From the NCBI GenBank assembly GCA_021613335.1, contig JAJTWR010000481.1:2906001-2970000 (forward strand): a DNA stretch of 64,000 bases, read 5' to 3'. How positions within the stretch are numbered: position 1 is the first letter of the stretch; the number at the start of each line of letters is the position of its first letter. Of the stretch, positions 1-13,700 are shown in pieces. Under the pieces are notes generated by a model, which did no database searches, was not told the origin of the DNA, and saw only the letters and a list, made by a program, of their open reading frames with translations. The stretch comes from Whitmania pigra. Lineage: Eukaryota > Annelida > Clitellata > Hirudinida > Haemopidae. Position numbers and translations under genes: made by a program.

Positions 1-175
1 AAAGTACTTGGCTGTGATTAAAATGTACTTACTAATAAGTACATCCAAAATGTATTTAAAGTACAACTTTAGTAGCTAAGTACTAAGTACACACTCGTGA
101 AAGGACTTAAGTATAAATACTCAAGTACAACAAATGTACTTACGTACACGAGCACTTAAGTTTTCGGCCTCACTG
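1..175. mobile_element. Right end of an hAT-like non-autonomous element (left end outside window)
   Basis: The first 165 bases are built from degenerate AAGTAC/AGTACTT words on both strands, a structure common at the ends of hAT-type MITEs. The block stops at 171-175 with CACTG, so read inward the terminus is CAGTGAGGCCGAAAAC, which fits the CAGTG-type end of hAT elements. The 8 bases after it (176-183) would be one copy of the target duplication, but the partner lies outside the window. The class is inference from the terminus and the subterminal repeats. Confidence 0.4.
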
Positions 176-659
176 CATTTGAGAGCCCTATCTAGTCTAG
201 ATAATAAAATGCTTCTGTGCTTAACGACTATTAACATAGCATTATTTAGTTTTACATTTTAATGTGCAATCGCCTACTTGAAATTGTGTGCACATCCCCG
301 TGTGTTTTTGCTTAAATTCTCAAAATGAGAGCAGTTCATTTTTGAGTGCTTAGGGATTTTGTCGCTTATATGGGGTTGGCATGATTTATGCTTAACCTGT
401 TTTGTAGTGCCATTCCTTAACTCGATGATTTCATGTAACTAAATCGCGATAGCTCAATTTTAAGAATGCAACACTTTTGAGTAGACGAGTTACAAGGTTG
501 CACTGGATAACTGCTTTTGGGATACTTTGTAGAGACCGTAAATGAACCAAGATTTGTTCTAAGGCATTATTTGGGCCTAATTTCTACATTGTTACGCGTC
601 GTCCTTAGTTTTGAACGTTAACGGATTTAATCTAAATAACAGGGATATACGCAGCAAAG
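176..659. other. Upstream region of the first ABC transporter gene
   Basis: No coding potential or recognisable TATA-centred promoter is evident. The stretch is of ordinary complexity, less AT-rich than the later introns, and leads into the ATG at 660. It presumably holds the promoter and 5' leader of the downstream gene. Confidence 0.3.
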
Positions 660-3607
660 ATGGTCAGCTTTTGCGATCCCTATAGCAACTTGACTACAGC
701 CTGGGTTGGGAAAGGATTTTCTCTTTGTTTTTTTTACTCTTTCTTCCCGACGTTGTTGGCCCTCACATCAGTACTGCTTGGTGGAGCCGAGTTGTATTAT
801 TACAACAAATATGGCACAAGACTTGAGCCTTATAGATTATCAAAGTCGGTTCTATTTCCAGTTCAACTTTCTATCCCGGTTTTATTGGTTGTGGAAAGTT
901 TAACGAGATTGTTTTTGGAAACGGCTATAGCAAATGAAGGAACACTTTATGGGTAGGTATGGTTGCATCTCTAGAGATATATTTTTCATTTATTATTTTA
1001 ATTTATTTTTCTATTCCAGATACCAGGTACTATGCACTTTTTTGACCACCATATCCTGGGTGGTGATTGGCACTGTAACTTATGTGGAGTGTCGATGGAC
1101 GTTGCCTTCCATACCAACGAGAGGTCACGGTTTGGTGATCCTCATATCCGTTTCTCTGGCTTTTATAATCGAGAACCTGACGTTTCTCTCGTACATGAGC
1201 AATCTCTGGTGGTTTACTAAGCGAAAGTAAGGATGTTTTAAGTAATAACAAGTTATGATTTATTCCGATCATTTTTTAGTTGCTAAAGAACCATTAGACA
1301 TCCTATTTATTTTGAAATGTATATTGTTTCCAGCAACTGCTTATTACCTTAAATTAGTGTGATAATAGGTTTTGATATATTTTCGTTTTGGAAATCGCAA
1401 AATTCTTTCAACTCTGGCAACTCAAATTCAGCATTGTAATATTTTCATTATCACCACCATCATCATCATCACCTTGACCTGATAACATTAAGCAGATGCC
1501 CATTGATGAACATGCAAGAGCAGGCATGGTGACCTAAATCATTTAGGTTAAATGAGCCAAAATTAAAAATCTATGAAAAAATAAAAATAAGCCTGAAATC
1601 GAATATGGCAAATAAAGTCTATCCATGTTTTTTTTCTGGTCTTATAAATTATATTTTTGCAATGATATGTTAATGTATAATTGTTAATTGTAAATGTTAC
1701 TTGTATAATGAAAGACTTGTATAATGTTATGTAATCACAGTCTTTTGCCAAGTTTTTGACCCATGCAGAACATCCTATGCCATATTTTAATTTATTTACT
1801 TTTGTTTATATCTCAATCACATCATCTCTTTTAAAACTCACTAACAACAAATTCTTGATTAATAAAGCGATGATAACAAATTTTTTTAAATGATAAATTT
1901 TTACCACACAAAACTTCAGTAATATTCGGTAATATATTGCGGCATCTCTGGCATCGTGATAATCTTTGCAACTGTGGAATCTAAATTTTCAAATTTTTCT
2001 GGATTTGTTTTCTGGAGATGAAATTTGATCCTTTTGACAACTAAGCTTAGAAGCCTGGCTACACTTAACAATCAAACTGCCACAACCTGGTTTCTGGCTA
2101 GTCTGTTGTAATTCAACTAATTGCTGCACAAACAGACATGTTTTAGAAACAAACAAGGTTTTGCTTAGAGTCGGTCACAAAGTTAAACAAAGTTAGAATA
2201 GATGCATTTTTCTCCTTATTCAGTACATCATATACTCTTCCGGTGATCTTAGAATTTTTATTAATTATAAAAATCATTGATCTGAGAATTTACATTAATT
2301 TCAACTTCTTCATGACAAATCATTGACCTGACCATTTATTCAGCACTCATAACAACATCAGCCTGGGTTTGTTCGTGGTGAGATATGCACTGGTGGCCCT
2401 CTCTTTCTTCTTCGCCATAGCAGCTCCCGGGACCATGAAGACCCGACATCTGAGACTCAACGCACAAGAAGATGATGTCAGTGTTTAATGTCTTCATTTT
2501 TCTCCTTATGAACTTAAGCGATGATGACATTTGTACTAATTTTAATCTGAGGGAATTTTTGATTAATGTGTTAAATTATATTATACATTAGCATGTTAGA
2601 ACTGACAGTATTATTTCTTTGACTAAAGCAAAACTACAAGTGTCTAATCTAATCTAATCAGATGATTTACAAAGATTTTGTAACTCTTGTAAGCACATTA
2701 AGTGACATTAAAGATATTTTAACTGCACATGATGTCCGAAATAACATTAGATTATTGACAGCTAGTAAATTTTTCAAAGTATTAATAATTATTATTATTA
2801 ATTACTTTATGCTTTATCAATAATTATTATTAATGACTTTATGAAAGCAAAATCATCACTTTGACTTAATACTTATCAGCCCCTCTTAAGTCTAGACCGG
2901 CATTTAGTGAGACCAGTTGTCGAACCAGTAAGAAGATCGACCTGGGCTGGATTCAAAGAGAAGGTTGTCCTTCTTTGGCCTTTCATGTGGCCAGCGGGCA
3001 GCCTTCCTCTCCAGCTGTGCGTCTTTTTCTGCCTCCTTCTGCTTGCCGGAGGACGTGTCGTAAACCTGTTCTCGCCAATCTACTATAAGATGATCGGTCA
3101 GTTTCGTTGATTAAGTATTTAATATTTATGGACAATTAAAGCGGTTTATTTTTATTTTTTCAATTAATTCGATGTTTTACCAATCTAAGTTGGTTTTATT
3201 GTCTTCTGCATTTGTTTGACCTGTTTATTGATTTGTTTTGTTTGCGACAAATACATTGTTTGATCAGGCGTCTGCTTTAAGGAGCGACTCACAGTGACAT
3301 CGTAAAACTACTTATTGTTAGGCCTTGTTATGTTTATTTCTTATGCAGATGATTTTATTGTGTTGTGATATTTGAAATTGCTTAAATGTCTGATCAAATG
3401 AAGTTTTACAGGCTCACATATTCAACTTAATCTTAATTGTAATAACAATTTTAAAGATGGCATGTTTATATTTTACATTTCAAACTCATTTCCTTGATCA
3501 TTGAATGTTTCAAAGCTGAGAGGTATAATTAACTTATTATAATAATTGCATTATTACCATAATTATCATATTTATTATTGTCATCATCATCATTATTGTT
3601 ATTATTA

Positions 3608-3660
<53 letters not shown>

Positions 3661-4436
3661 GTTATTGTTATTGTTATTGTTATTATTGTTTCAGTTGATA
3701 GCCTGACAATCAGAAACGAGTCAACAGTGAGCAGCTCGAACAGCACGAATGGTCAGCAAGTTGGAACTTTGAAGTTCTCAGACCTCGAGTTCCGATGGGA
3801 CTACATCCTCATTTACGTCCTTCTCTGGTTTCTCCAGGGTGGAGGCACTGGTTGGCAAGCACTTTTAAATGTTTTTAAATGTGGAATGATTATTTACTCG
3901 CAATTACATGTGCTTGATAACTTGCTCGCTTTCAAACAGAAAGAAATTAATCATCAATTAACTTAAAATATTAAAATTTATGTACTTGTTTATCTTTGTT
4001 ATAATTGTTATCAATGTTGTGAAAGTGCATGGTTAGCAAATAACGAAACAAATGTTAATTATTTGTTGATGGATGTTATTAACTGTTATTTAATTATTAT
4101 TGAATGTTAATTATTTGTTGGTGGATGTTATTAACTGTTATTTAATTATTATTGAATGTTAATTATTTGTTGGTGGATGTTATTAACTGTTATTTAATTA
4201 TTATTGAATGTTAATGAATAGATTGATGAGTGTCGTTAGAATTGATACTATACTTAATTGATCAAGCATTTTTATATGTTTAGGTTCCATGGGTTTTCTC
4301 AACAATCTGAGGTCATTTTTGTGGACTTGGGTTCAACAGTACACCACCAGGTCGGTCGAGGTCAGACTCTTCAGTCATCTCCATGGGTGAGTTGGAAAAG
4401 AAAAATTTATTATTGTTGTTAATATTACAATTATAT

Positions 4437-4473
<37 letters not shown>

Positions 4474-4474
4474 G

Positions 4475-4529
<55 letters not shown>

Positions 4530-7356
4530 TATTATTATTATTATTATTATTTTCAGTTCTGATTTATTTTACTTTCCATATTTTTATGTTTGCCAAGTAT
4601 TTCAATGTAAAGCTTAGTTCAGCCATGTGAGGCACTGTGTTTACAATATTAGCATTGATATCATCTTACATAGGAGTTTTAGAATCCATTCATAAATTTT
4701 AAAGAAAAAGATTCAATGATAAGAGAATTAATATATCATATGATAATCAGACTCTTGCAAAATTTTCTTGTCTTCTGAAAATAAAATAAACTGAACTATA
4801 CCTCTTCAGTTTGTTCTGCATTGATTACCATAATCCTCATCAACACTGTCACATCATCACTGTTATCATCATCATGACCAACATCACTGTCATCATTAAC
4901 ATCACCATCACCAACATCAACAACATCCTCTCTGACTTTGCAGATTGAGTCTGAGATGGCACTTAGGCAGAAAGACGGGGGAGGTTCTGAGGATTATGGA
5001 TCGAGGTACCAGCAGCATCAACACTCTGCTCAAGTGTGTCTTGAAGATTTAATATTTCAATAATAATTATTGATATTAATTTAATTAATACTTAGAAGAA
5101 GAAAAGAAAGAAAATTGAAGACGTTTATTATGACTGATAAAATTTTAAGTTGTTTCCGATGTCGCTATTATTTCTAGATTACCAATGTTATTGGTATCAA
5201 TCTTTGATCAATATTGTCATCGATATTACATTATTATCATTATTAGGATGCTAGTTAAAAAATTAGCTAGCAAATTAAAATTTATTATTATCTTATTTCT
5301 AATTAATTTATCTAATTGATTGTTACTGCTTTGTAATGTCAGTTAATGTCTGCAGTTACATCGTCTTCAACATCGTGCCTACGATAGCAGACATCGTCAT
5401 CGCCATCATTTTCTTCTCCACCGCTTTCAACGCTTGGTTTGCCACCATCGTCTTCTTCACCATGGCCATCTACTTAGGTCAGGGAATTTCATAATCATTA
5501 CTATTATTATTAATATTATTATTCACTCAGTGAAACTTGACAATTTAGTTTTAAATAATGAACATTTTTTTAAGATTATCACATTGGTATGTCAACTTCT
5601 ATTTACAGCTGTGACGATCGCCGTGACAGAGTGGAGGACAAAATTTAGGAGGAGTATGAACAGACTCGACAACGAAATGAATGCCAGAGCTGTTGATTCT
5701 CTGCTCAATTTTGAAACGGTTAATGGCAGCCATTTTGTTTTGGGTTGACTGTTTGGTTATGATTCATTTAATAGGTTTTAGTTATTTTGGCCACTATGAT
5801 AATTAATTTTGGCCTGATTATTACATTATGCCAGTGAATGCATGCTTATTTACCAATTTGCTAGGAATAAAACATTATATTGTTTGTAGTAATTATTTTA
5901 TTTTAATTGCAATTGAAAACGTCTATTTTTGAATTATTCAAAAGTATTTACAACCCTTACAATGCAAATTGAAGTTTTGTTGTTTTCTTTGCAAATGATG
6001 AAGTGATGTGGTTTAGAATATTATTATTATGATTATGGTGAAAATGATAAAAACAATGTTGATGATAAGAATAACCATTCATTGTTCGTTGTGGGGGGAA
6101 ATATAAAAACATATGGAAGATCATTTCTTGAAGCTGGTTATTATAGAAAATATTAATTAAAGTAAATCAAATGCCCCTTCATCCTAACTAATTATTTAAA
6201 TATCTTCAAATTTTTTTATCATTGGGGTGAAATATTTGTAAATTCTTTAATATTTCAGGTGAAATATTACGGAGCTGAGAGTTTTGAGGTCGACAGATAT
6301 CGAGAAGCCATTGTGAATTTTCAAGTAAGTTTTAAATGTCTTTTGATGTTATTATTATTTTTCGATTTTATAAATGTTAAGAATAAAGTCGCCCCACTGC
6401 AGTTTTTGTTGTTATTCTTTTTATTTTTATTCTTTAATGAATTAAATCTAATATCTACATTACATAACTTAAATATATTTTTAGTGATTTATCGTGATTT
6501 TGGTAATTATTATTCAAAGGGTGCATAATTTTTCTAGAGACCTGTATGAAGGTTGTTCGAGTTTTCTTGTTCGAATTCGAGTTGAATTCCCTGAGTTCTG
6601 TTGTTTCTCTCGACTCTCCTGTCAACTGAAGTGTGCAGAAAGTTGAAACTTTCTTTGATTTAATTTCCCTTTCAACTCGTTTTTAAGTTTTCTTTGTGAA
6701 ATGATGTGACATTTCTCATGTCTGACTCTGTGAAAGGAACATCGTGGTGGTGATAGTAATGATGATTTGTGTCAAAATTTGTATGATATTGTGGTGACAA
6801 TGACAACACAAAAGTCACGCAACCAGTGGGGACATTGACAAAGTTCAAACTGAGACAGAAACAGATTTTAATAATAATATGATTTTTGTGTAATAATTTA
6901 AAATTTTTCATTTATGCAAATTTATTGTATTTTTATCTGATCGTAGAAAGCCGAATGGGTCAGCAATTCAACCCTGAATCTTCTCAACTCCATACAGGTT
7001 TTGACTTTAAACTTTCAATTATTTTTTAAATCACCATTTTAATTAAATTCATTCTTATTTCTAGACCAAAACGTTTTTTAAATAAAATAAAATACTTTTT
7101 TGAAAAAATTGAAACTAAGCAAACCTCCGAACAGAGTATCGTCATAACATCCGGTATGCTGATTGGTTCCATGTTGTGTGCATGGTACGTGTCACAGAGG
7201 ATAGGAGGGTTTACGGTTGGTGATTACGTCCTATTTGCATCTTACGTCATCCAACTTTACGCCCCACTCAACTGGTTTGGAACATATTATAGGTTAGAAG
7301 ATGAGCTTTTATTGAATAATAATAATAATAATAATAATATAATAATAATAATAATA

Positions 7357-7406
<50 letters not shown>

Positions 7407-9504
7407 TAATAATAATAATAATAATAATAACAACAATAATAACAATAACAATAATAATAACAATAATAATAACAATAATAATGATAACAACAATAATAAT
7501 AATGATAACAATAATAATAATAATATAATAATAATAACAACAATAATATATTAATTATTTACGTTGTCATAAAATATTTAATGTCCAGAATGATCCAGCA
7601 GTCTTTCATTGACATGGAAAACATGTTCGATTTGCTGCAAGAGGAGCAAGAGGTTTCAATTTGTTCAAAATTAATTTAGTAATTAGTTTTAATATTAATA
7701 AAAGTTGAATCATTAACCATTCAAAATATATTATTTTTGTGTAATTAATTTGTCCTAATTGCTTCTGCATTCGTTTGCCAAGCTTATTATTGTTAGGTCT
7801 TTTGTATTTGACGCAACTTATGTGTACGGACCATGCTTTTGCAGGTCAAGGATGACGATTATGCAGTAGCCTTGGCGGTTAAGAGAGGTCAAATTGAGTT
7901 CAACAATGTGTCCTTTCACTACAGACCTGAGTGAGTTCAATGGTGGATAGTGAAATGAAAGCATGTAGAGATATTAATCATTATTAATTATTATTAATTT
8001 GTTTATTTGTTTCTTCCAGGAAACCAATCTTGAAGAATGTGTCATTTATCGTTCCACCGGGTAAGACCTATGCCCTTGTTGGTCCTTCAGGAGCTGGAAA
8101 GAGTACCATAATCAGACTCCTGTTCAGGTTCTACGACGTCCAGTCTGGAAATATACTCATTGATGGACAGGACATCAGCAAGGTGGATGTCAATGCGATT
8201 GGTTATCGAAGAGCACGATTGATTGCTGATTGCTTGCGAACTGGTTATCATTGATTGTGATAGCACCAGTGCTTAGTTTTAATATTTAATTATTTATTGA
8301 GTTCTGTGTAATTTTTTGTGATTATAATTTGAGGTTTAATTAATTTATCATCAGGTTAAGCAGAATTCTTTGAGGTCCACCATTGGTGTAGTGCCCCAGG
8401 ACACTGTTCTCTTCAACAATGACATTGAGTGAGACTTTTACGAATAATAAATAAGGAATATTTGGAGTAATTTTTTCTTATTTTAAAGCCTTGAAATAAA
8501 ATAATTCTTTATATAATTGATGTTGATAATAAAAGGTACAATATAAAGTATGGAAGAGTGGGTGCCACGTTTGAAGAAATGCAAGAAGCAGCCAAGGTGG
8601 CCGAAATTCACGACAGGATTTTGTCCTTTCCTGATGGTCAGCCTTATTTCTTTAAATAATTGTGATAAAATAATTAATTAAATAAATAATTGATAAATAA
8701 TTGTGAGACGAATGAGTAGATTAAAATTAATTTATTCAATGTTAAAGTTTATTATTAGCACATTACATTCCAGGCTACAAAACCATGGTTGGTGAGAGAG
8801 GCTTGAAGTTGAGTGGAGGGGAGAAGCAGAGAGTGGCAATTGCAAGGACTGTTCTCAAAGCACCAATATTTGTCTTACTTGATGAGGTTGATCACTTTTA
8901 TCAGCTATTATTTAATACTAGCCATTATTTAATGTTAGCTATTATTTAACAGTACTTTATGTTGACTATTATTTAATATGACCTAATAGTAACCTTAAAT
9001 TAATTTCGTTTAATAAGTTTGCATCTGTCTAAAATTGTTCTTGTCATCTGCATGAAAGGCTACTTCAGCCCTGGACACACAAACAGAAAGACAGATCCAG
9101 ACTTCCTTGTCCAAAGTTTGTGAGAACAGAACCACAATCATTGTCGCCCATAGACTGTCTACAATCATCCATGCAGACCAAATAATTGTTCTCAAAGATG
9201 GATCCATTGTTGAGAGTGGCAGGTATTTGATCCATAATTAGAATTGGAATGATGTTGTGTCATACTGTTGTCATTGCTTTCATTATTGTTGTTGTTCTTG
9301 TAAAGGCATGAAGAGTTGCTGATGAATGAAGGAGGTGTTTATGCAGACATGTGGAACCAGCAGCTCACAAAACATGAGGACCAGGAAAATGGAGCACCAG
9401 CAAAGAAAGATAATTCCACCATTGTTCAGCTGGATGACCTCAATGCTACTGACAACAATCCCAATGCTAACAACATTGAGAACGGACGATATTTCTTGGT
9501 TTAA
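660..9504 (+). CDS. ABCB6/HMT-1-like ABC half-transporter, copy 1 (20 exons)
   Basis: Exons: 660-952, 1020-1226, 2344-2476, 2880-3096, 3695-3850, 4284-4386, 4944-5033, 5356-5477, 5609-5718, 6259-6324, 6947-6997, 7135-7292, 7589-7652, 7845-7930, 8020-8182, 8355-8428, 8536-8636, 8774-8886, 9059-9222, 9306-9504. They join in frame to 889 aa; human ABCB6 is 842 aa. Exons 1-3 encode the N-terminal extra membrane domain (TMD0). Exons 4-13 encode the six-helix domain, with landmarks [26 protein letters not shown] and NWFGTYYR. Exons 14-20 encode the nucleotide-binding domain: Walker [10 protein letters not shown] near residue 640, signature LSGGEKQR near 744, Walker B FVLLDE ending at 769, SALD D-loop, and H-loop AHR near 800. 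The family exports porphyrins or metal-thiol complexes across organelle membranes and works as a dimer; the substrate here is unknown. The C-terminal tail is about 40 residues longer than in copy 2 and is Asn/Asp-rich. Start chosen by alignment with copy 2 and the family N-terminus. Confidence 0.93.
3575..3691. repeat. (ATT)n microsatellite at the intron 4 acceptor
   Basis: A run of ATT triplets with CAT and GTT interruptions continues to within a few bases of the exon 5 acceptor (AG at 3693-3694). The repeat therefore replaces the usual polypyrimidine tract. Confidence 0.9.
4051..4215. repeat. 52-bp tandem repeat, three units
   Basis: Units start at 4051, 4103 and 4155, with a partial fourth at 4207. 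Each begins AATGTTAATTATTTGTTG. Units 2 and 3 are identical and unit 1 differs by one base. The repeat lies in intron 5 of the first transporter gene. Confidence 0.9.
4439..4552. repeat. Compound (GAT)n(ATT)n microsatellite in intron 6
   Basis: About nine GAT triplets are followed by some 25 ATT triplets with one slip. The open frames over it are low-complexity artefacts. Confidence 0.9.
7312..7546. repeat. (AAT)n/(AAC)n microsatellite in intron 12
   Basis: AAT and AAC triplets with ATAT slips fill most of the intron between exons 12 and 13 of the first transporter gene. Confidence 0.9.
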
Positions 9505-10733
9505 TCTCATTTCTTAGATTCTCCGGCTTAATGTTCGACCTCGAGTTTGCATTTGATTTGTTTTGCAATGTTTGCAACCAATGGTAGGACTTGTCTTTTT
9601 ACCTGGCTTTCTCGTTAGGTGATGATTCGTGAACTTTTTGGCTTGTGCTTGATTAATCGTTAATTAATTAATTATTAATCTTAACAGATGTTGGTTCGTA
9701 AAACATTATTTTTGTTTTTTAAATGCTTGTTAAAGCAGTGGAGTCTCTGATCACTCTTTGTTTTGTGGAGGATGCCTCCATTGCTTCCCTGTCAATAGGT
9801 TACTGACAATCTGTGTTAATGACTTTAAATTGTTATTTTGTTTGCAATGATTTTTAATATGTGAAATGTTTATTGAAATGGAATGCATGAGCAAAAAAAT
9901 ATTGATGCCTGTTTGATTTCATATGATTATATTGTGGGATGATTTTCTATATACATCGTTTACCTCGATATATTGGATGAATAAATAACAGAACAATAAC
10001 TTGGGTTGAGGGTCACTTTTGCATTTTATCATTTAACGATCTGAGCCAGGGGCCTAGTGTCCTCCCGATCTCCATTCAATATTTAAATATGTAATTTTTT
10101 TTTTATTTTAATTTTGTGACACATTATTCTGAATAAACTAATTTGCGTTACAGATTCGAGTCTCTTGCATTTAGAACAGATGATGGTCTAAAATGCCTTT
10201 CTAAATGCGCCAGCGTAAACTAAGTTGTAAATGGGCCTTGACTAGAAAAAAATTGCCTTTTAAGGTTTGCGTGCTGCAACGCGCCAGATGTGAGGTCAAA
10301 AATGTGATGCTCTTCATTTAGGTCTCCGAAGTAGAGAATATCTATTTATTTATTTATTTGATTAAAGTTCGTTGTATAACTTGGAAGATTTGGACTTGAA
10401 GTAGAGAATGGTCAAAGTTTAGGTGTTTATAAAAAAAAAATTAATGTTTTATTAACGTCCGTTGCATATCTAGATGATTAGGACGGTGCACCCGCAGAGC
10501 CTTGTTAAGGTTGTTAACCTTTAGGTGTTTATATGCTAGCTAAATTAATTTATTTGGTATTTATTTCCGGTGCCCAAGACCTCACGAATTATAGAACATA
10601 CCACCTCATTGTAAAAAAATAAATATTTTTTTGTATGTTTTGTCACCTGTGTAATGTTATTGACCTACAGCTTTCATTATAAGCTCGAATAAAATTACAT
10701 TTATGAAGAATTAGAATTGTGATTGTAAGGGCC
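9505..10733. other. Intergenic region between the two transporter genes
   Basis: Contains the 3' untranslated region of copy 1, with an AATAAA at 9980-9985 that is a plausible polyadenylation signal about 480 bases after the stop. The promoter side of copy 2 follows. No other gene is supported. Confidence 0.5.
9980..9985 (+). terminator. Candidate polyadenylation signal AATAAA for transporter copy 1
   Basis: Canonical hexamer downstream of the stop at 9504. The region is AT-rich, so chance matches occur and use of this one is inferred. Confidence 0.4.
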
Positions 10734-13700
10734 ATGGTATTTTTTTGTGGCACTGAGGCAAATGTAATTTCCCCGTGGATTAAAGGGGGATTCTCACCAT
10801 GTTTCTTTTATATAGCTTTTCCACCAACCCATTTGCTAATTATAATAATCTTAGGAGGATTTAGGTTTTATTTCAAGCCAGCATGCTCGTCAAGAATCAA
10901 ATTAAATGGACTTTTGAAATACTGGTATATTAGATTTTACCTCGTGCTTTTTGTAGTTCTGACATTGCATCCTTTGTTAGAACTAAGTCTAGAAGGTCTA
11001 ATCAAGAGAAGTGTTTTTGGGTAATGTTTTTGTTTCAATGAATTTGTAAAACCTGTTTAAATATTTTATTCATTGTAGGTACCAGCTCATCTACTGCTTT
11101 TCCAGCAGTTGTTCATGGTTAATATCTTTATTGGTAGCAGTTGCTGATCTGAAATGGATGGCTAGCCATGAGCATGCCAAAGATCATTGCTGGGCCTTGT
11201 TTCTGTCAGTGACACTGGCATTTATCATTGAAAACCTAAAGTTTATGTCATTCTTTAGTGAATTGTGGTTCTTTATTAAAAGGAGGTTTGTTGCACACTT
11301 TTTTGAATGTTACATTATCACATTAATTGCTCAGTATTAATTCAGAAAATCACAGAGGTATTAGGGTTACAAGAATATCTAGCTGTTCCATGAGCAGAAT
11401 AATATGAATTCTGAATGACTGTTTGTTATCAATGAGTTCATACATTTCTTTGAATTTTGGTTTTGGCAAACTTTTCCAGCACAAACCAAGACATTGAATT
11501 AGGATTCTTTTGTATCAAGTACCTCCTCACAACTCTTACATTTATTCTGGTGCTGCATGCACCAAAATTTAATCTTGCCCAAAGTTCACTGAGGGAAGAG
11601 AGTGAAGATGATAAAGTATGACTTAAAAGGATGGCATTTTAGATCTTATTTAAAACTTATAATTTTACAAACAGCTGCTAACAAATTTGGAACACAACTC
11701 TGATTCTGGGCCTTGGAATGGATTAAAAAAGAAAATATTTCTCCTGTGGCCTTTTTTATGGCCAAAAGGAAATTTTCCACTTCAGGCATGTGTGCTGTTC
11801 TGCATTTTTTTGCTCATTTCTGGCAGAGTTGTGAATCTTTTTGTCCCAATTTATTACAAAAAAATAGGTAAGTTAAAAAACCTGTTGAAAACCTGTCATC
11901 TGGAACTCTTTATTGTTTCGGATTCAGTGAGTTATTTTTCATCCTAGTCGAAAGTTTGACACCAAACAACCGAACCTTAGAAGCAAACATCAAGGGAAGA
12001 CCGTCTGAGGTTGAATTCCGATGGGACTACATTCTCATCTATTTGGCACTATGGTTTCTTCAAGGGGGAGGACTGGGTTAGTTAAAATCAACACCAGATT
12101 GGCAATAGCTAATTGGCATTTTTTAATTATATTTTTGTGCAATTTAGGATCTGTAGGATTCTTGAATGGCCTGCGGTCTTTCCTTTGGACATGGGTTCAA
12201 CAGTACACCATCAGAACTACAGAGGTTCAACTTTTCAATCACTTGCATTCGTTAGTAAAATATCTTTGGAATGATCAAGTAATTAAAGTGGATTGAGTTC
12301 TTAACTGCTGAGAAGACCGTTTTTTAATTCAAAATCTTCTTAGCCTGGACTAATTTTGATGACGATGTTGCAGACAAAAGTTTGCTAAAAGTACGTCTGA
12401 ATTAAAACAGGTTATCCTTAAGGTGGCATATGAGCAGAAAGACAGGTGAAGTTCTCAGAGTAGTGGATAGAGGAACAACAAGTGTCAACAACCTTCTAAA
12501 GTACTTTTGCAATGCGTAATTCATTATTTTTAATTTAACAAAAATTTGGCCTTTCATTTTCATGTTATTGTTTATAATTGTTACTTTACAAAATAAAATT
12601 ATGAGAATAAAATTTATTGTTATAAATACAATTTCCATCGTTTTTCAGTTACATGATCTTCAATGTCGTGCCTACGATTGCTGATGTCATAATTGCCATC
12701 ATCTTCTTCTTGATATCATTCAACAATTGGTTTGCCATCATCATTTTTGTCACAATGTCCATCTACCTTGGTGAGATTTACAAAAGACTTTTTTTGGCTC
12801 AGTAGAAATATCACACAAAAGCAATTGTTGCATTTTGTCAAAATATTTTATTAGGAGCTTAAATTAAGTGAATTTAAATTAAATATACTTAAAATCCTGA
12901 ATTGGTAATCAGTTTTATTCAAGATCAGACTTTTCTCCAATAGTGGTCACAATAGCTGTCACAGAATGGAGGACAAAGTTCAGGAAGAGAATGAACAGAT
13001 TGGACAATGAAATGAATGCAAGGGCTGTAGATTCTCTTCTGAATTTTGAAACTGTTAGGTTTATGAATTGTATCTTTTTTAATCGTTGAGAATTAGGTGT
13101 ATTATTTTTGTTGAATCTTTTGTTTTAAACGATGAAGGTTAAGTATTATGGAGCTGAGGATTTTGAGGTGGGAAGGTACAGCGAAGCCTTTAAAGATTTC
13201 CAGGTAATCAATTTCTTAAGGTTTAAAGCTCTTTGATTATTTTGTGAAGTGATATTTAAATGTAAAACTTCTTATCGCATGTGATATGTGGTAAATATGA
13301 ATCTGATGTCATTTAGAAAGCAGAGTGGATAAGTAATTCGACATCAAATCTTCTAGACTTTCTTCAGGTTAAACAATTAGTCACTTTTAATTCCTCTTCT
13401 AGCAATCAAGTTAAACTTAAAATTTGTTTCAATAATTTGTAGAACATAATCATAACAGGAGGAATGTTGGTAGGGTCATTGCTGTCAGCCTGGTACGTGT
13501 CCAAATCAAAACTGACAGTCGGAGATTACGTCCTTTTTGCTTCCTACATGATGCAACTTTGTGCTCCTCTCAATAGTTTTGGAACTTACTACAGATTGTT
13601 TGGTTGTGCTTATAATATTTTAAATTCTTTATTGTTGGATTATATTTTTAAAAGAATAATATTTGATTTGTTTTTAACCTCATTAAACAAAGAATGATAC

